Shown: positions 46,096 through 54,695 of the stretch, in pieces
How the letters are laid out: each line of letters begins with the position of its first letter
Position numbering within the stretch: position 1 is the first letter of the stretch
NCBI GenBank assembly: GCA_000720805.1
Contig: JODI01000006.1
Location: 62,001-126,000, forward strand
DNA from: Streptomyces violaceoruber
GTDB lineage: Bacteria > Actinomycetota > Actinomycetes > Streptomycetales > Streptomycetaceae
Length of the DNA: 64,000 nucleotides
Direction of reading: 5' to 3'
Program-made: the position numbers and the translations under genes
The notes under the pieces: model-generated
What the model saw: the letters and a program-made list of their open reading frames with translations, nothing else
Told to the model about the DNA's origin: nothing
Database searches by the model: none

Positions 46096-46875
46096 TCAGG
46101 AGACGCAGCCGCCCACGCGCCGGGTGCTCAGTGCCACGTCGTCCATGCGGACGTCGTAGGAGGAGGGGGTGGGATCGGCCTGGTACAACTGCCAGCCCAG
46201 CTTCAGCTTGTCGAAGCGCGGGAAGACGAAGTCGTCGGCCGTGCCGCCGTGCTGCTTCGTGGAGACCGTCAACTCGGGCTGCTCCACGCCGTCCAGGTAG
46301 ACGGTGACGCGGTTGTCGGTCGCGTCGAGATGGAACTCGACGCAACTCCAGCGCCCGGCCACGGCGGGAGCGGAGGTCTTCCAGGCGGTCCAGTCCCCGG
46401 TGCGGCCCAGGTCGGAGCCGACGCCCCAGAAGTCGGCCCCCGAGGTGGGTACGTACTGGCCGCCCAACGGGCGCACCAGCGTGGGGGCATCGGAGCCGGA
46501 GGCCTCCGCGACGGTCCAGTGTGCCCAGTCCGGGGCGATGGGGAACCGGTCCACGCGCAGCCGCAGCCGCGCCCAGAGGCTGTTGCCCGCGGGTGCGAGT
46601 CCGGACAGGACGAGGAAGGCGCGGCCGTTGCCCTCCGTACGCAGCCGCAGCTCCCGGCCGTGGCCGGTGGCACTGCGTTCGATGGTCAGCGAACCGTCGA
46701 AGGTGTCACTGCTCCAGCCGCGGCCGGCGGTCACCGGACCGAGGGGGAGGTGGTCGAAGTTCTCCCGTACGAAGGTTCCGTGCGGGGCGGTGGCGGCAGA
46801 GGCGGTGGGGGGCAGGGCGAGCAGCACGGCCGCCGCGGCGGACAGCGCGGCGGCGAGCTTCCTCATGCGTGTCAT
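46096..46875 (-). CDS. Secreted Cip1-like protein (carbohydrate-active beta-jelly-roll)
   Basis: A 259-residue exported protein. Signal peptide about 1-28 (ends TASAAT). The mature part resembles Cip1-type proteins secreted with cellulases: FDHLPLGPVTAGRGWSSD, NSLWARLRLRVDRFP, WGVGSDLGRTGDW and FVFPRFDKLKLGWQLYQ. Related fungal Cip1 proteins are cellulose-induced and have a lyase-like fold; the activity of bacterial members is uncertain. The start at 46875 (MTRMRKLAAAL) is chosen for the signal peptide; there is no good RBS. It is convergent with the alginate lyase. Confidence 0.7.
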   Translation of the reverse strand: MTRMRKLAAALSAAAAVLLALPPTASAATAPHGTFVRENFDHLPLGPVTAGRGWSSDTFDGSLTIERSATGHGRELRLRTEGNGRAFLVLSGLAPAGNSLWARLRLRVDRFPIAPDWAHWTVAEASGSDAPTLVRPLGGQYVPTSGADFWGVGSDLGRTGDWTAWKTSAPAVAGRWSCVEFHLDATDNRVTVYLDGVEQPELTVSTKQHGGTADDFVFPRFDKLKLGWQLYQADPTPSSYDVRMDDVALSTRRVGGCVS

Positions 46876-46923
46876 GGGGCCAGTCTGCAACAAGGGCACC
46901 ACTGGCACCATGGCCAACGAGCG

Positions 46924-48096
46924 TCACACCGTGGTCACTTGGGTCTTCATCGAGTCCACGACCGACGGCTTGCGGATCAGGAGCAGCGCCGCGTCGTCGT
47001 GGAGCCGGCCGCCCACATGGGCCAGCAGATCGTCATGGAGCGCGGTGAGAGTGCGCTCCGGCTCTTCGGACACATGGCGGGCCAGACCGTCGAGCAGCGG
47101 GTAGAACGCTCGACAGCGGTCGCGGGCCTCGGTGACCCCGTCGGTGTAGAGCAACAACTGGTCGCCGTCGGCGAAGGACAGCACCTGGAGGTCCGGGCTC
47201 TGTCCGGACAGGGCCCGCAGCCCGAGGGGCGGGGTCGGATGCGCCGGCTCGACGGCCACGAGGTCTCCGCACTCGCGTACGAGCAGGGGAGGCGCGTGTC
47301 CGCAGTTCACCACCTCCAACTGACCCGCCTGCGGGTATCCGGCGACGACGGCGGTGACGAAGTCGTCGGGCCCAAGGTTCCGCGCCAGGCTCCGCTCGAT
47401 CCTCTCGACCACGGCGAGGAGGTCGGGCTCGTCATGGGCGGCCTCCCGGAAGACCCCGAGCACCAGCGCCGCGGTCCCGACGGCCGGCAGCCCCTTGCCC
47501 CGTACATCACCGACGATCAGCCGGACCCCGTACGGCGTGGGGATCAGCGCGTAGAGATCTCCACCGATCCGGGCCTCGGCCGCCGCGGCGCTGTAGCGGA
47601 CGGCGACCTGGAACGGGCCGACCGTGGCCGGCACGGGGGTGAGCAGGGCGTGCTGGGCGGTCTCCGCGACCGAGCGGACGGCCGCGAGCACCCGTTCCCG
47701 GCGGCCGCGCAGCGCGCTGGCCAGGGCACTGGCCAGCGTGACGGCCAGCACGGCGGAGAGTACGGCCGCCAGTTCGCTCTCCGGGACGCCGTCGCGGAGG
47801 CCGAAAAGCACGCCGAGCGCTGCGCCCAGGAGGCCGACGCAGAGGACCCCGCGGGGGCTGTTGGTGGTGGCGGCGAGCGCGGGCCCGGCGGCCAGCAGTG
47901 GCAGCCAGATCATCCCCGCACCGCGGACGAGGTCGGCGAGCACCACGGCGGAGATGATCAGCACGGGCAGTACGGGCGTCCTGAGGGCCGTCTGGGTGAC
48001 GGCGCGGCCGCGGGCCGCGGCCCGGGAAGCGGCCGCGCGCATTCTCGACGGCCGCGTCGTCCAGTGGTCGTCACCGTGGTCTCGGGCCTGGCTCAT
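46924..48096 (-). CDS. Membrane-bound SpoIIE/PP2C-type serine phosphatase
   Basis: A 390-residue protein with four N-terminal membrane segments (about 42-62, 66-84, 86-105 and 108-130, within RTPVLPVLIISAVVLADLV and following) and a cytoplasmic PP2C domain at about 160-375. Metal-binding aspartates are in ARIGGDLYAL, LIVGDVRGKG, LYTDGVTEA and LHDDAALLLI. It would dephosphorylate a STAS-domain antagonist in a partner-switching pathway. The STAS protein at 10821 is a formal candidate in the window, but no physical link is visible. It lies 48 bp downstream of the Cip1-like start and probably has its own promoter. Confidence 0.9.
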   Translation of the reverse strand: MSQARDHGDDHWTTRPSRMRAAASRAAARGRAVTQTALRTPVLPVLIISAVVLADLVRGAGMIWLPLLAAGPALAATTNSPRGVLCVGLLGAALGVLFGLRDGVPESELAAVLSAVLAVTLASALASALRGRRERVLAAVRSVAETAQHALLTPVPATVGPFQVAVRYSAAAAEARIGGDLYALIPTPYGVRLIVGDVRGKGLPAVGTAALVLGVFREAAHDEPDLLAVVERIERSLARNLGPDDFVTAVVAGYPQAGQLEVVNCGHAPPLLVRECGDLVAVEPAHPTPPLGLRALSGQSPDLQVLSFADGDQLLLYTDGVTEARDRCRAFYPLLDGLARHVSEEPERTLTALHDDLLAHVGGRLHDDAALLLIRKPSVVDSMKTQVTTV

Positions 48097-48195
48097 GTCT
48101 CGTCCGCAGTCCTCACCTGTGTGCGGGGCGTTCTTCAGAAATGTCCGGTTCCTCCAGGAAACGGGGTCGCCCCGGGTGCCACAAGGGATGCGTTT

Positions 48196-48954
48196 TCAGA
48201 TAGTGAACGAGAGGTTCCTGGTCACGCGCGTCGCGGTCGGAAGCAGTCGCTCCCGGATCTCCGGCAGCCGGGACAGCCGTCCGGCGGGCAGGGAGACCCC
48301 GAGCGAGCCGAGGGTGCCCCCGCTGTAGACGGGCACGGCGACGCAGACCGTACCGAGGGCGTACTCCTCCAGGTCCGTGACGGCCGGAGCGACCGGTGAG
48401 GAGTCGATGCGCCGGAGCAGTTCCGGCGAGCTGGTGATCGTCCGTGGGGTGAGATCCACGAGATGGTGCCGGGAGAGGTACTCCTTGCGGGCCTCGTCGT
48501 CCAGTTCCCGCAGCACGGACTTGCCCAGCGCGGTGGCGTGCCCGGCGTCCTCGAACCCCACCCAGAGATCGACGCGGGGTGCGCGCGGGCCGTCGACGAT
48601 CTCGGCGACCCGGATCTCGCCCTCCTCGTAGAAGGTGAGGTAGGCGGCGGCCGTGAACTCGTCCCGCAACGCGGCGAGCGTCGGGCGCACCCGGCTGAGC
48701 AGTGTCTGCCCGCTTCCGGTGGTGCGCAGCGCCTGCAGCTTGTCGCCGAGGACGAACCCGCCGTCGGCGAGCTTGCGCACATATCCGTCGTGGACCAGCG
48801 TCCGCAGCAGGTGGTACGCGGTGGGCAGGTGCAGGCCGGTCTCCCGTGCCAGCTGTTTCGCCGGCGCGCCGTTCTCGTGCGCGCTCACCGCCTCCAGCAG
48901 GCGGAAGGCCCGCTGGACGGACATGATCAGCGTTGGGCTCTCCTGCACACCCAT
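48196..48954 (-). CDS. IclR family transcriptional regulator
   Basis: A 252-residue regulator. The N-terminal winged helix covers about 8-75 (SVQRAFRLLEAVSAHENGAP, then ETGLHLPTAYHLLRTLVHDGYV), and the C-terminal ligand domain about 85-250, with VGFEDAGHATALGKSVLREL and a final AVPVYSGGTLGSLGVSLPA segment. IclR proteins sense small carboxylic or aromatic ligands. It is divergent from the GH53 galactanase gene with 215 bp between starts. The ATG at 48954 has no Shine-Dalgarno sequence, so it may be leaderless; a further start is possible upstream in frame to 48999. Confidence 0.87.
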   Translation of the reverse strand: MGVQESPTLIMSVQRAFRLLEAVSAHENGAPAKQLARETGLHLPTAYHLLRTLVHDGYVRKLADGGFVLGDKLQALRTTGSGQTLLSRVRPTLAALRDEFTAAAYLTFYEEGEIRVAEIVDGPRAPRVDLWVGFEDAGHATALGKSVLRELDDEARKEYLSRHHLVDLTPRTITSSPELLRRIDSSPVAPAVTDLEEYALGTVCVAVPVYSGGTLGSLGVSLPAGRLSRLPEIRERLLPTATRVTRNLSFTI

Positions 48955-49090
48955 GGAACAAGCGTAGTTGGGCGGACCCGATCGGTGGCGTCTGTGCACG
49001 TACCCAATATGAATGAGACGACGTCACTGCTCTCAACTGCACGAAATACTGGCGACACATGTATTTACAGTGCCTGACACCTCTCTTACT

Positions 49091-49102
49091 GTGAACGTTC
49101 AC
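49091..49102 (+). promoter_or_regulatory. LacI-type operator upstream of the galactanase gene
   Basis: GTGAACGTTCAC is a perfect 12-bp palindrome with a central CG, located 67 bases before the GH53 ATG. Its form is that of a LacI-family sugar repressor site, different from the one at 45034, so two repressors may act in this island. Confidence 0.7.
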
Positions 49103-49169
49103 GGATCACCACCATGCGCATGTCAGGCCCTGGCCTCGACTTCGCCACGTCTCGATCAAAGGAGTCGGG

Positions 49170-50291
49170 ATGACCGTGAACGGCTCAGGCCGCACGAAGA
49201 AGGCCGCCCTGTTCCTGGCGGCCGTCGCCCTGCCGGCGACCCTCCTCACCATGCCCACCAGCGCCTCCGCCGCGAACTCGCTCAGCATGCTCGGGGCCGA
49301 CGTATCGACCGCGCAGCGAGCCCTGGACCTGGGCGCCAAGTACTACGACGCGAGCGGCACCGCCAAGGACCCGCTCGACATCCTCAAGGGCCTCGGCGTG
49401 AACTACGTCCGGCTGCGGGTGTGGAACAACCCCGCGAGCGGCTACAACAACAAGGCGAAGGTGCTGGCGTACGCGAAGCAGGTGAAGGCCAAGGGGCTGA
49501 AGCTGCTGGTCGACTTCCACTACTCGGACACCTGGGCGGACCCGGGCAAGCAGTACAAGCCCGCGGCCTGGGCGAACCACGGCATAAACCAGCTGCAGAC
49601 GGACGTGTACAACTACACCTACGACGTCTGCAACAGCCTCAAGTCGCAGGGCACCACCCCGGACAGCGTCCAGATCGGCAACGAGATCAACGTCGGCATG
49701 CTGTGGGACGACGGCAAGGTCGTCAACAACGACTTCACCAACCTCAGTCTGCTGCTGAAGTCGGGTTACAACGCGACCAAGGCCTGCAACAGCGGCACCA
49801 AGGTGATCATCCACACGGCCAACTCGGACAGCGACGCGCACGCCCGCTGGTTCTACGACGGCATCAAGGCCAAGGGCGTCAGCTGGGACATCACGGGGCT
49901 GTCCTACTACTGCCCGTGGCACGGCACGCTGGCCAACATGGGCAGCGTCGTGTCCGACATGAAGTCCCGGTACGGCAAGGACGTGGTCATCGCGGAGACG
50001 GCGTACCCGTTCACCTCGGCGAACGCGGACGGCACCGCCAACTCGGTCACCTCCGGCTGCTCGGGCTATCCGCTCTCCTGGCAGGGCCAGGCCGACAACT
50101 TCACCGCCGTGCAGAACACGGCGCGGGGCGCCGGCGCGATCGGCGTCTTCTACTGGGAGCCGACCTGGTACGCGGTCGCCGGCAACGGCTGGGACCCGGC
50201 CGACATCAACAACAGCGGAAACGGCTGGGACAACATGGCCATCTTCAACTGGACGGGGCAGGTGAACCCGAACATCAAGTGGACCGCGTGA
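49170..50291 (+). CDS. Arabinogalactan endo-beta-1,4-galactanase, GH53
   Basis: A 373-residue secreted galactanase. Signal peptide about 1-34 (ends TSASAAN). The TIM barrel starts SMLGADVSTAQRALDLGAKY and has the acid/base Glu in VQIGNEINVG and the nucleophile Glu in VVIAETAYPF, with conserved VRLRVWNNP and VDFHYSDTWADPGKQ segments. It cuts beta-1,4-galactan side chains of pectin. The ATG has AAAGGAGTCGGG upstream. A LacI operator precedes it and a strong terminator follows 12 bases after the stop. Confidence 0.95.
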   Translation: MTVNGSGRTKKAALFLAAVALPATLLTMPTSASAANSLSMLGADVSTAQRALDLGAKYYDASGTAKDPLDILKGLGVNYVRLRVWNNPASGYNNKAKVLAYAKQVKAKGLKLLVDFHYSDTWADPGKQYKPAAWANHGINQLQTDVYNYTYDVCNSLKSQGTTPDSVQIGNEINVGMLWDDGKVVNNDFTNLSLLLKSGYNATKACNSGTKVIIHTANSDSDAHARWFYDGIKAKGVSWDITGLSYYCPWHGTLANMGSVVSDMKSRYGKDVVIAETAYPFTSANADGTANSVTSGCSGYPLSWQGQADNFTAVQNTARGAGAIGVFYWEPTWYAVAGNGWDPADINNSGNGWDNMAIFNWTGQVNPNIKWTA

Positions 50292-50303
50292 CGGCCGGAC
50301 AGT

Positions 50304-50333
50304 GAGCGGCACCGCCTGCGGGCGGTGCCGCTC
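50304..50333 (+). terminator. Intrinsic terminator after the galactanase gene
   Basis: Perfect 13-base arms 50304-50316 and 50321-50333 around a 4-base loop, 12 bases after the stop codon. Confidence 0.85.
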
Positions 50334-50362
50334 GTGTGCGCCCGGGTGAGGTCGTCCCTCAT

Positions 50363-50436
50363 GGGAAGCCTTGCGCCTCGGGGAAAGCCTTGTCCCTGGT
50401 GAGAAGCCTTGTCCCTCGCGGAAAGCCCTTGTGCGG
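50363..50436 (+). repeat. Four tandem imperfect repeats of about 19 bp upstream of the P450 gene
   Basis: Copies at about 50363-50380, 50381-50399, 50400-50418 and 50419-50436 share a core of the form AAGCCTTG followed by a CCCT-like end. They lie between the galactanase terminator and the P450 RBS and may be regulatory or simple duplications. Confidence 0.7.
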
Positions 50437-50539
50437 AACCCGCTGTCCGGTCACGACGGTCGATCATCTTTACTCTGTCAGGTCGTCATGTCCACAGCGT
50501 GCCGCGGCAGGAACACCGCCGGCCCGAGGAAAGGAAGCC

Positions 50540-51946
50540 ATGGGGTCCCCACCGAACAGCGGGCCGGCAGCCCGTCACGAGCCGCTGGAGTCGCTGAAAC
50601 TCGAGCCGCTCATGACCCGGGACTACGAAAGCCGCCCGGACCTTGTCTTCGAACGGCTGCGCAGGACGCACGGCCCGGTCGCGCCGGTGGATCTGCTGGG
50701 GGTGCCCGTCTGGCTGGTCCTGGGGTACGAGGAGGCGCTGGAGGTCCTGCGCAACGACCAGGACTGGCCCAAGGGCCTGGAGAACTGGCGGGCACGGGAG
50801 GAAGGGCGGATTCCCGCGGACTGGCCGCTGGCCCCGTCGCTCGACGTCAATCACGTGCTCATCCAGGGCGGTCCGCAATACCCGGCCCTGCGGGGCGCCT
50901 GGGACGCCGCTCTCAGGCCGTTCCAGGACCCCCGCCAGCCGCAGGCCCGCCGGCTCAGGGCGCAGATCACCCGGGACGCGGACGAACTCATCACCCTGCT
51001 CTCCCAGGGCGGCCGCAGCGGCTGGGCGGATCTGTCGGCCCAGTTCGCGCGGCCGTTGCCGCTGATGGTCGCCAGTCATCTGCTCGGCTTCCCCGGATCG
51101 CAGCACGACGACGCGCTGATGGACATGTGGCGGGTGCTGGACGCCGGCCCCGACGCGGGGCCCGCCCTGGACCGGCTGCTGGCGGCCCTGGCCGAGCTGG
51201 GCACCTGGAAGATGAGGCAGCCGGGCGACGACTTCCCCTCCTATCTGCTCGCCGCCCATCCCGGCCTCGGCGTCGAGGAGTTGTCCCGCGAACTGATGAT
51301 GCTGCTCGGAATGACCTCGGACCATGTCGGCATCCTGATCTCCAACACGGTCGTCGAGGTGATCGGCGGGAACGCCTCGGCGCGCGCCAGCCTGTCGGCG
51401 GGGATGATGAGGGAGACCATGAACCGGGTGGTGATGCAGAAGCCCCCGCTGGTCAACTTCGTGCCGCGGTTCCCGGTGGCCGACACCCGGCTGGGCGACT
51501 ACACCATCGCCGCGGGCGACCCGGTGTGGGTGTCCGTCGGCGCCGCGCACGCCGACCCGGCCTTCTCGGACAAGGTCTGTCCCGCCTCGACCATCAGCAC
51601 CCGGGCGCACCTGGCCTGGGGTGCGGGACCGCGCCAGTGTCCGGCCAGGGAACTGGCCACCACCACGGCGGGGATCGGGGTGAGCCGACTGCTGGAGCGG
51701 CTGTCCGGGCTGGAGTTGTCCCTGCCCCCGGACCAACTGCCATGGCGTTCCTCCCCGTTCATGCGGGGTCTGCGCTCGCTTCCGGTGCGCTACACGCTCG
51801 CGGACAACCCCGCTCCCCGGACTCCGGACACGCCCGCGCTTCCCGCCATCCCTCCCCCGCCCGGCCATCCACCCACGGTCGAGGGTCCGGAACGGCCGCG
51901 GTCGTCGCTGTGGCGCTACCTCGCCGGGCTGGTCCGCGGACGGTGA
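50540..51946 (+). CDS. Cytochrome P450 lacking the ExxR motif (CYP157-like)
   Basis: A 468-residue P450. The haem-ligand Cys367 is in WGAGPRQCPAREL. The K-helix position that normally reads ExxR carries Arg296-Val-Val-Met299 (MNRVVMQKPP), so the usual Glu-Arg pair is absent. The I-helix segment is MMLLGMTSDHVGILISNTVVEVI. Loss of ExxR and the PRQCPA haem loop are features of CYP157-type P450s, which in Streptomyces often accompany conservon genes, but no conservon is adjacent here. The C-terminus has a proline-rich tail. GAGGAAAGGAAGCC precedes the ATG at 50540; the 68 in-frame codons upstream overlap the tandem repeats and are excluded. Confidence 0.85.
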   Translation: MGSPPNSGPAARHEPLESLKLEPLMTRDYESRPDLVFERLRRTHGPVAPVDLLGVPVWLVLGYEEALEVLRNDQDWPKGLENWRAREEGRIPADWPLAPSLDVNHVLIQGGPQYPALRGAWDAALRPFQDPRQPQARRLRAQITRDADELITLLSQGGRSGWADLSAQFARPLPLMVASHLLGFPGSQHDDALMDMWRVLDAGPDAGPALDRLLAALAELGTWKMRQPGDDFPSYLLAAHPGLGVEELSRELMMLLGMTSDHVGILISNTVVEVIGGNASARASLSAGMMRETMNRVVMQKPPLVNFVPRFPVADTRLGDYTIAAGDPVWVSVGAAHADPAFSDKVCPASTISTRAHLAWGAGPRQCPARELATTTAGIGVSRLLERLSGLELSLPPDQLPWRSSPFMRGLRSLPVRYTLADNPAPRTPDTPALPAIPPPPGHPPTVEGPERPRSSLWRYLAGLVRGR

Positions 51947-52189
51947 CGTCCTGACGCCTGGTGCCCGTCGCCGGCTGCGGCGGACCGGCGCGAGGGGGAC
52001 GCGGCAACGTCCCCCAAATCGCCGGACCTTGCCCCTCGCGTGCGCGGTCCTTCGCGCCGCGCACGCCGGCCACCAAAGCCGCCATTGCCACCGGAGCCGG
52101 CACCGCTGCCGGAACCGTCGCTGCCGCCCGGGCGTTTCCTCGCATGGGCGTAGGGTCGTCGGGGCCGTACAGGACGAACGGGGTGTGAC

Positions 52190-53365
52190 GTGACGCGGAT
52201 TCTCGTCATCGGCGGCGGAATCGCCGGTACGGCGACGGCGGTGGCCCTGCGCAAGGCGGGCATCCAGGTCCGCGTGTACGAGGCGCATCCCGACTCGGCC
52301 GAGGACATCGGCGCGTTCCTCACCCTCGCCGGCAACGGCATGCGCGCCCTCGCCCAGCTCGACGCCTCCGCCGCGGTCACCTCGGTCGGCTTTCCGCTGA
52401 CCTCGATGCGCGTGGTCGACCACGCGGGCGCCGAGATCGCGCACGTTCCGCTGGGTGAGCCGGGCGACCCGCGGCTCCGGTACCGCTGTCTGCGCCGCGG
52501 TGACCTCAACACGGCCCTGCAGGCGGAGGCCGCACGCCGCGGCATCGACATCGTCCACGGCGCCCGGCTCGTCTCCGTCGAGGACGGCCCGGGCGGCGTC
52601 ACCGCGCACTTCGCCGACGGCAGCACCGCGACCGGTGACCTGCTCGTCGGTGCCGACGGCCTGAGTTCCACCGTGCGCCGGGCCATCGCGCCCGCCACAC
52701 AACCGCGTTACGCGGGCCAGCGCGTCTTCTACGGCTACACGGGCGCCGCGTCCGGGAGCGGACCGGACGCGTGCATCACCATGGTGCGGGGCCGGACGAT
52801 CGCCTTCGGCTGCGCGGTGTCACCCGGCGGGGAGGCCCACTGGTTCGCGCGCGTCACCGGTGAGGCGCTGTCCACCGCCGAGATCGCGCGGGGCCCGGCC
52901 GCCGGGTGGCGCGACCTGCTCGTGCCGTTGCTGCGTGAGGACGCCCCCGCCGCCGTGGACATCGTCGCGGCCGCCACCGGCGACATCCTCGTCACCAACG
53001 CCACCGAGATCCCGACCGGCGGCCCTTGGCGGGCTTCCCGCACCCTGCTGATCGGCGACGCCGCCCACGCGGCCTCCCCCGCGACCGGGCAGGGCGCCTC
53101 CATGGCGCTGGAGGACGCCGTCGTCCTGGCCAAGTCCCTGCGCGACGCCCCCGACACCGAGACCGCGCTCTCCCTCTACGAGGCGCTGCGCCGCCCGCGC
53201 ACCGAGCACAACACCACTGTCAGCGGGAACATCTCCCGCGGCACCCACCCGCCCTCGGGCCCCGCCCGGGGGCCGGCCCCGTCCCGGCCCGGCGACGAGG
53301 ACCTCGTACGGCTCCTGGACTGGGACGAGGACCTCATGACCATGCGGCCGATCCAGCAGGCCTGA
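52190..53365 (+). CDS. FAD-dependent monooxygenase
   Basis: A 391-residue class A flavin monooxygenase-like oxidoreductase. The FAD motif VIGGGIAGTATAVAL (about 6-20), the VGADGLSSTVRRA segment and the GDAAHAASPATGQGASMALED motif are intact. The protein lacks a large C-terminal domain. Such enzymes hydroxylate aromatic or polyketide substrates, or act as salicylate- or kynurenine-type hydroxylases; the substrate is unknown. The GTG start at 52190 has GGGGTGTGAC upstream. It may have no operon partners: the P450 gene ends 243 bp before it and the next gene is convergent. Confidence 0.85.
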   Translation: MTRILVIGGGIAGTATAVALRKAGIQVRVYEAHPDSAEDIGAFLTLAGNGMRALAQLDASAAVTSVGFPLTSMRVVDHAGAEIAHVPLGEPGDPRLRYRCLRRGDLNTALQAEAARRGIDIVHGARLVSVEDGPGGVTAHFADGSTATGDLLVGADGLSSTVRRAIAPATQPRYAGQRVFYGYTGAASGSGPDACITMVRGRTIAFGCAVSPGGEAHWFARVTGEALSTAEIARGPAAGWRDLLVPLLREDAPAAVDIVAAATGDILVTNATEIPTGGPWRASRTLLIGDAAHAASPATGQGASMALEDAVVLAKSLRDAPDTETALSLYEALRRPRTEHNTTVSGNISRGTHPPSGPARGPAPSRPGDEDLVRLLDWDEDLMTMRPIQQA

Positions 53366-53414
53366 GGCCGGCCCGCCTTCGGAGGTCGGCTCGCCTTCGG
53401 TGATGGACCCGCCC

Positions 53415-54695
53415 TTACGGAACGCCCAGTTCGAAGAGGGCGTATCCCGCGTACGAGCCGGACGCGACCGCCGTGATGCCGAGCAGCGTGAACAGTGTGG
53501 GCAGACTGAGACCGCGCAGCTTGACGGCGAGCGGGATGAAGAGAGGGAAGGCCGGGAGCAGGTAGCGGGAGACGTTGCCGAAGATCTGCTGGCTGCCCAG
53601 GACCAGGGCGATGGTGAGGACCGGGTAGATGACCAGCACCGCCGGTGGGCGCAGGCGGATCAGGAGAGGGATCACAAGCGCGGCCAGCAGGACGACGGCC
53701 ACGGCGATGGTGTCTTCGACGGGATACGCGAAGAGGTAGTCGAAGCGGCCCACCGCTATCGAGGTGAGGACGTTGCCGGTGTGTTCGCCGTAGTCGAAGG
53801 TGTGCGCCCAGGCCCCGGTCTGGAGCGTGAAGTAGCCGCCGAGGTCGCCCATCCGGTTGCCGACCCACAGCAGGTAGCCGACGAGCCCGAGCGGCGCGAC
53901 CGCTATCGCGACCCAGGGGCGGGCGAAGTCGTCCTGTCGGCGGTGGAGCGAGAGCAGCGCGGCGACGGTGAGAGCGGCTATGAGGGCGACAGCGGTGGGC
54001 CGGTTGAGACCTGCGGTGAAGGTGAGGACGCCGGCGGTGAGCCAGCGGTCGTTCATGACGGCGTGGCAGGCCCAGACGGCGAGGGCGACGTACAGGGATT
54101 CCGAGTAGGCCGACCACTCCATGCCGGAGCCGGGCCAGACGGCCCACAGTCCGGCCGCGGCCAGCCCGGCCCGCCGGCCGCCGAACCGGGCGGTGACGGC
54201 GTGGATGCCGAGGGCGGCGACGAACGAGGCGACGACCGAGACCAGCATGCCCGAGCCGTACAGCCCCAGGCCGGTGCCTTCGGAGACCGTGCGCATCGCC
54301 GCCGGGTAGAGCGGGAAGAACGCCGCCGAGTTCCCTTCGAGGGTGATCAGGCCCTTGGCGCCGGGCACCGGGACCAGCGCGGGGTCGTATCCGTGCGCGG
54401 CGATCTGCTGGTACCACCAGCCGTCCCAGCTCGCCAGCACGTCCCAGGCGTGGGCGCCGCCGCCGAAACGCGGGTCCCTCTTGCGGAAGTCACCGGCGGA
54501 GTCCAGCAGATACATGAAGACGGAGAAGCCGATGAGCTTCAGTACGCCGTACAGCGCCAGTACGGGACCGTAGTACCTGGCCGCGCGGCGCAGGCGCGAA
54601 CGCAGGTCGTCGCCGCGTTCGTCGTCGCGTTCGACGGCGGCGGGACCGAAGGGGCCGACGGCGGTCGGCGCGGGCAGGGTCGTCGTGTCGTTCAT
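53415..54695 (-). CDS. Integral membrane mannosyltransferase-like protein (GT-C fold)
   Basis: A 426-residue protein with about 9-10 membrane helices and the GT-C pattern: a cytoplasmic N-terminus, then an extracytoplasmic loop with DVLASWDGWWYQQIAAHGY holding the conserved acidic sites typical of polyprenyl-phosphate-sugar-dependent transferases. These enzymes attach sugars from a lipid carrier on the outer membrane face. It overlaps the GT2-GtrA gene by 4 bp (ATGA), so the two are coupled: the GT2 partner can make the lipid-linked donor used here (inference). Confidence 0.85.
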   Translation of the reverse strand: MNDTTTLPAPTAVGPFGPAAVERDDERGDDLRSRLRRAARYYGPVLALYGVLKLIGFSVFMYLLDSAGDFRKRDPRFGGGAHAWDVLASWDGWWYQQIAAHGYDPALVPVPGAKGLITLEGNSAAFFPLYPAAMRTVSEGTGLGLYGSGMLVSVVASFVAALGIHAVTARFGGRRAGLAAAGLWAVWPGSGMEWSAYSESLYVALAVWACHAVMNDRWLTAGVLTFTAGLNRPTAVALIAALTVAALLSLHRRQDDFARPWVAIAVAPLGLVGYLLWVGNRMGDLGGYFTLQTGAWAHTFDYGEHTGNVLTSIAVGRFDYLFAYPVEDTIAVAVVLLAALVIPLLIRLRPPAVLVIYPVLTIALVLGSQQIFGNVSRYLLPAFPLFIPLAVKLRGLSLPTLFTLLGITAVASGSYAGYALFELGVP

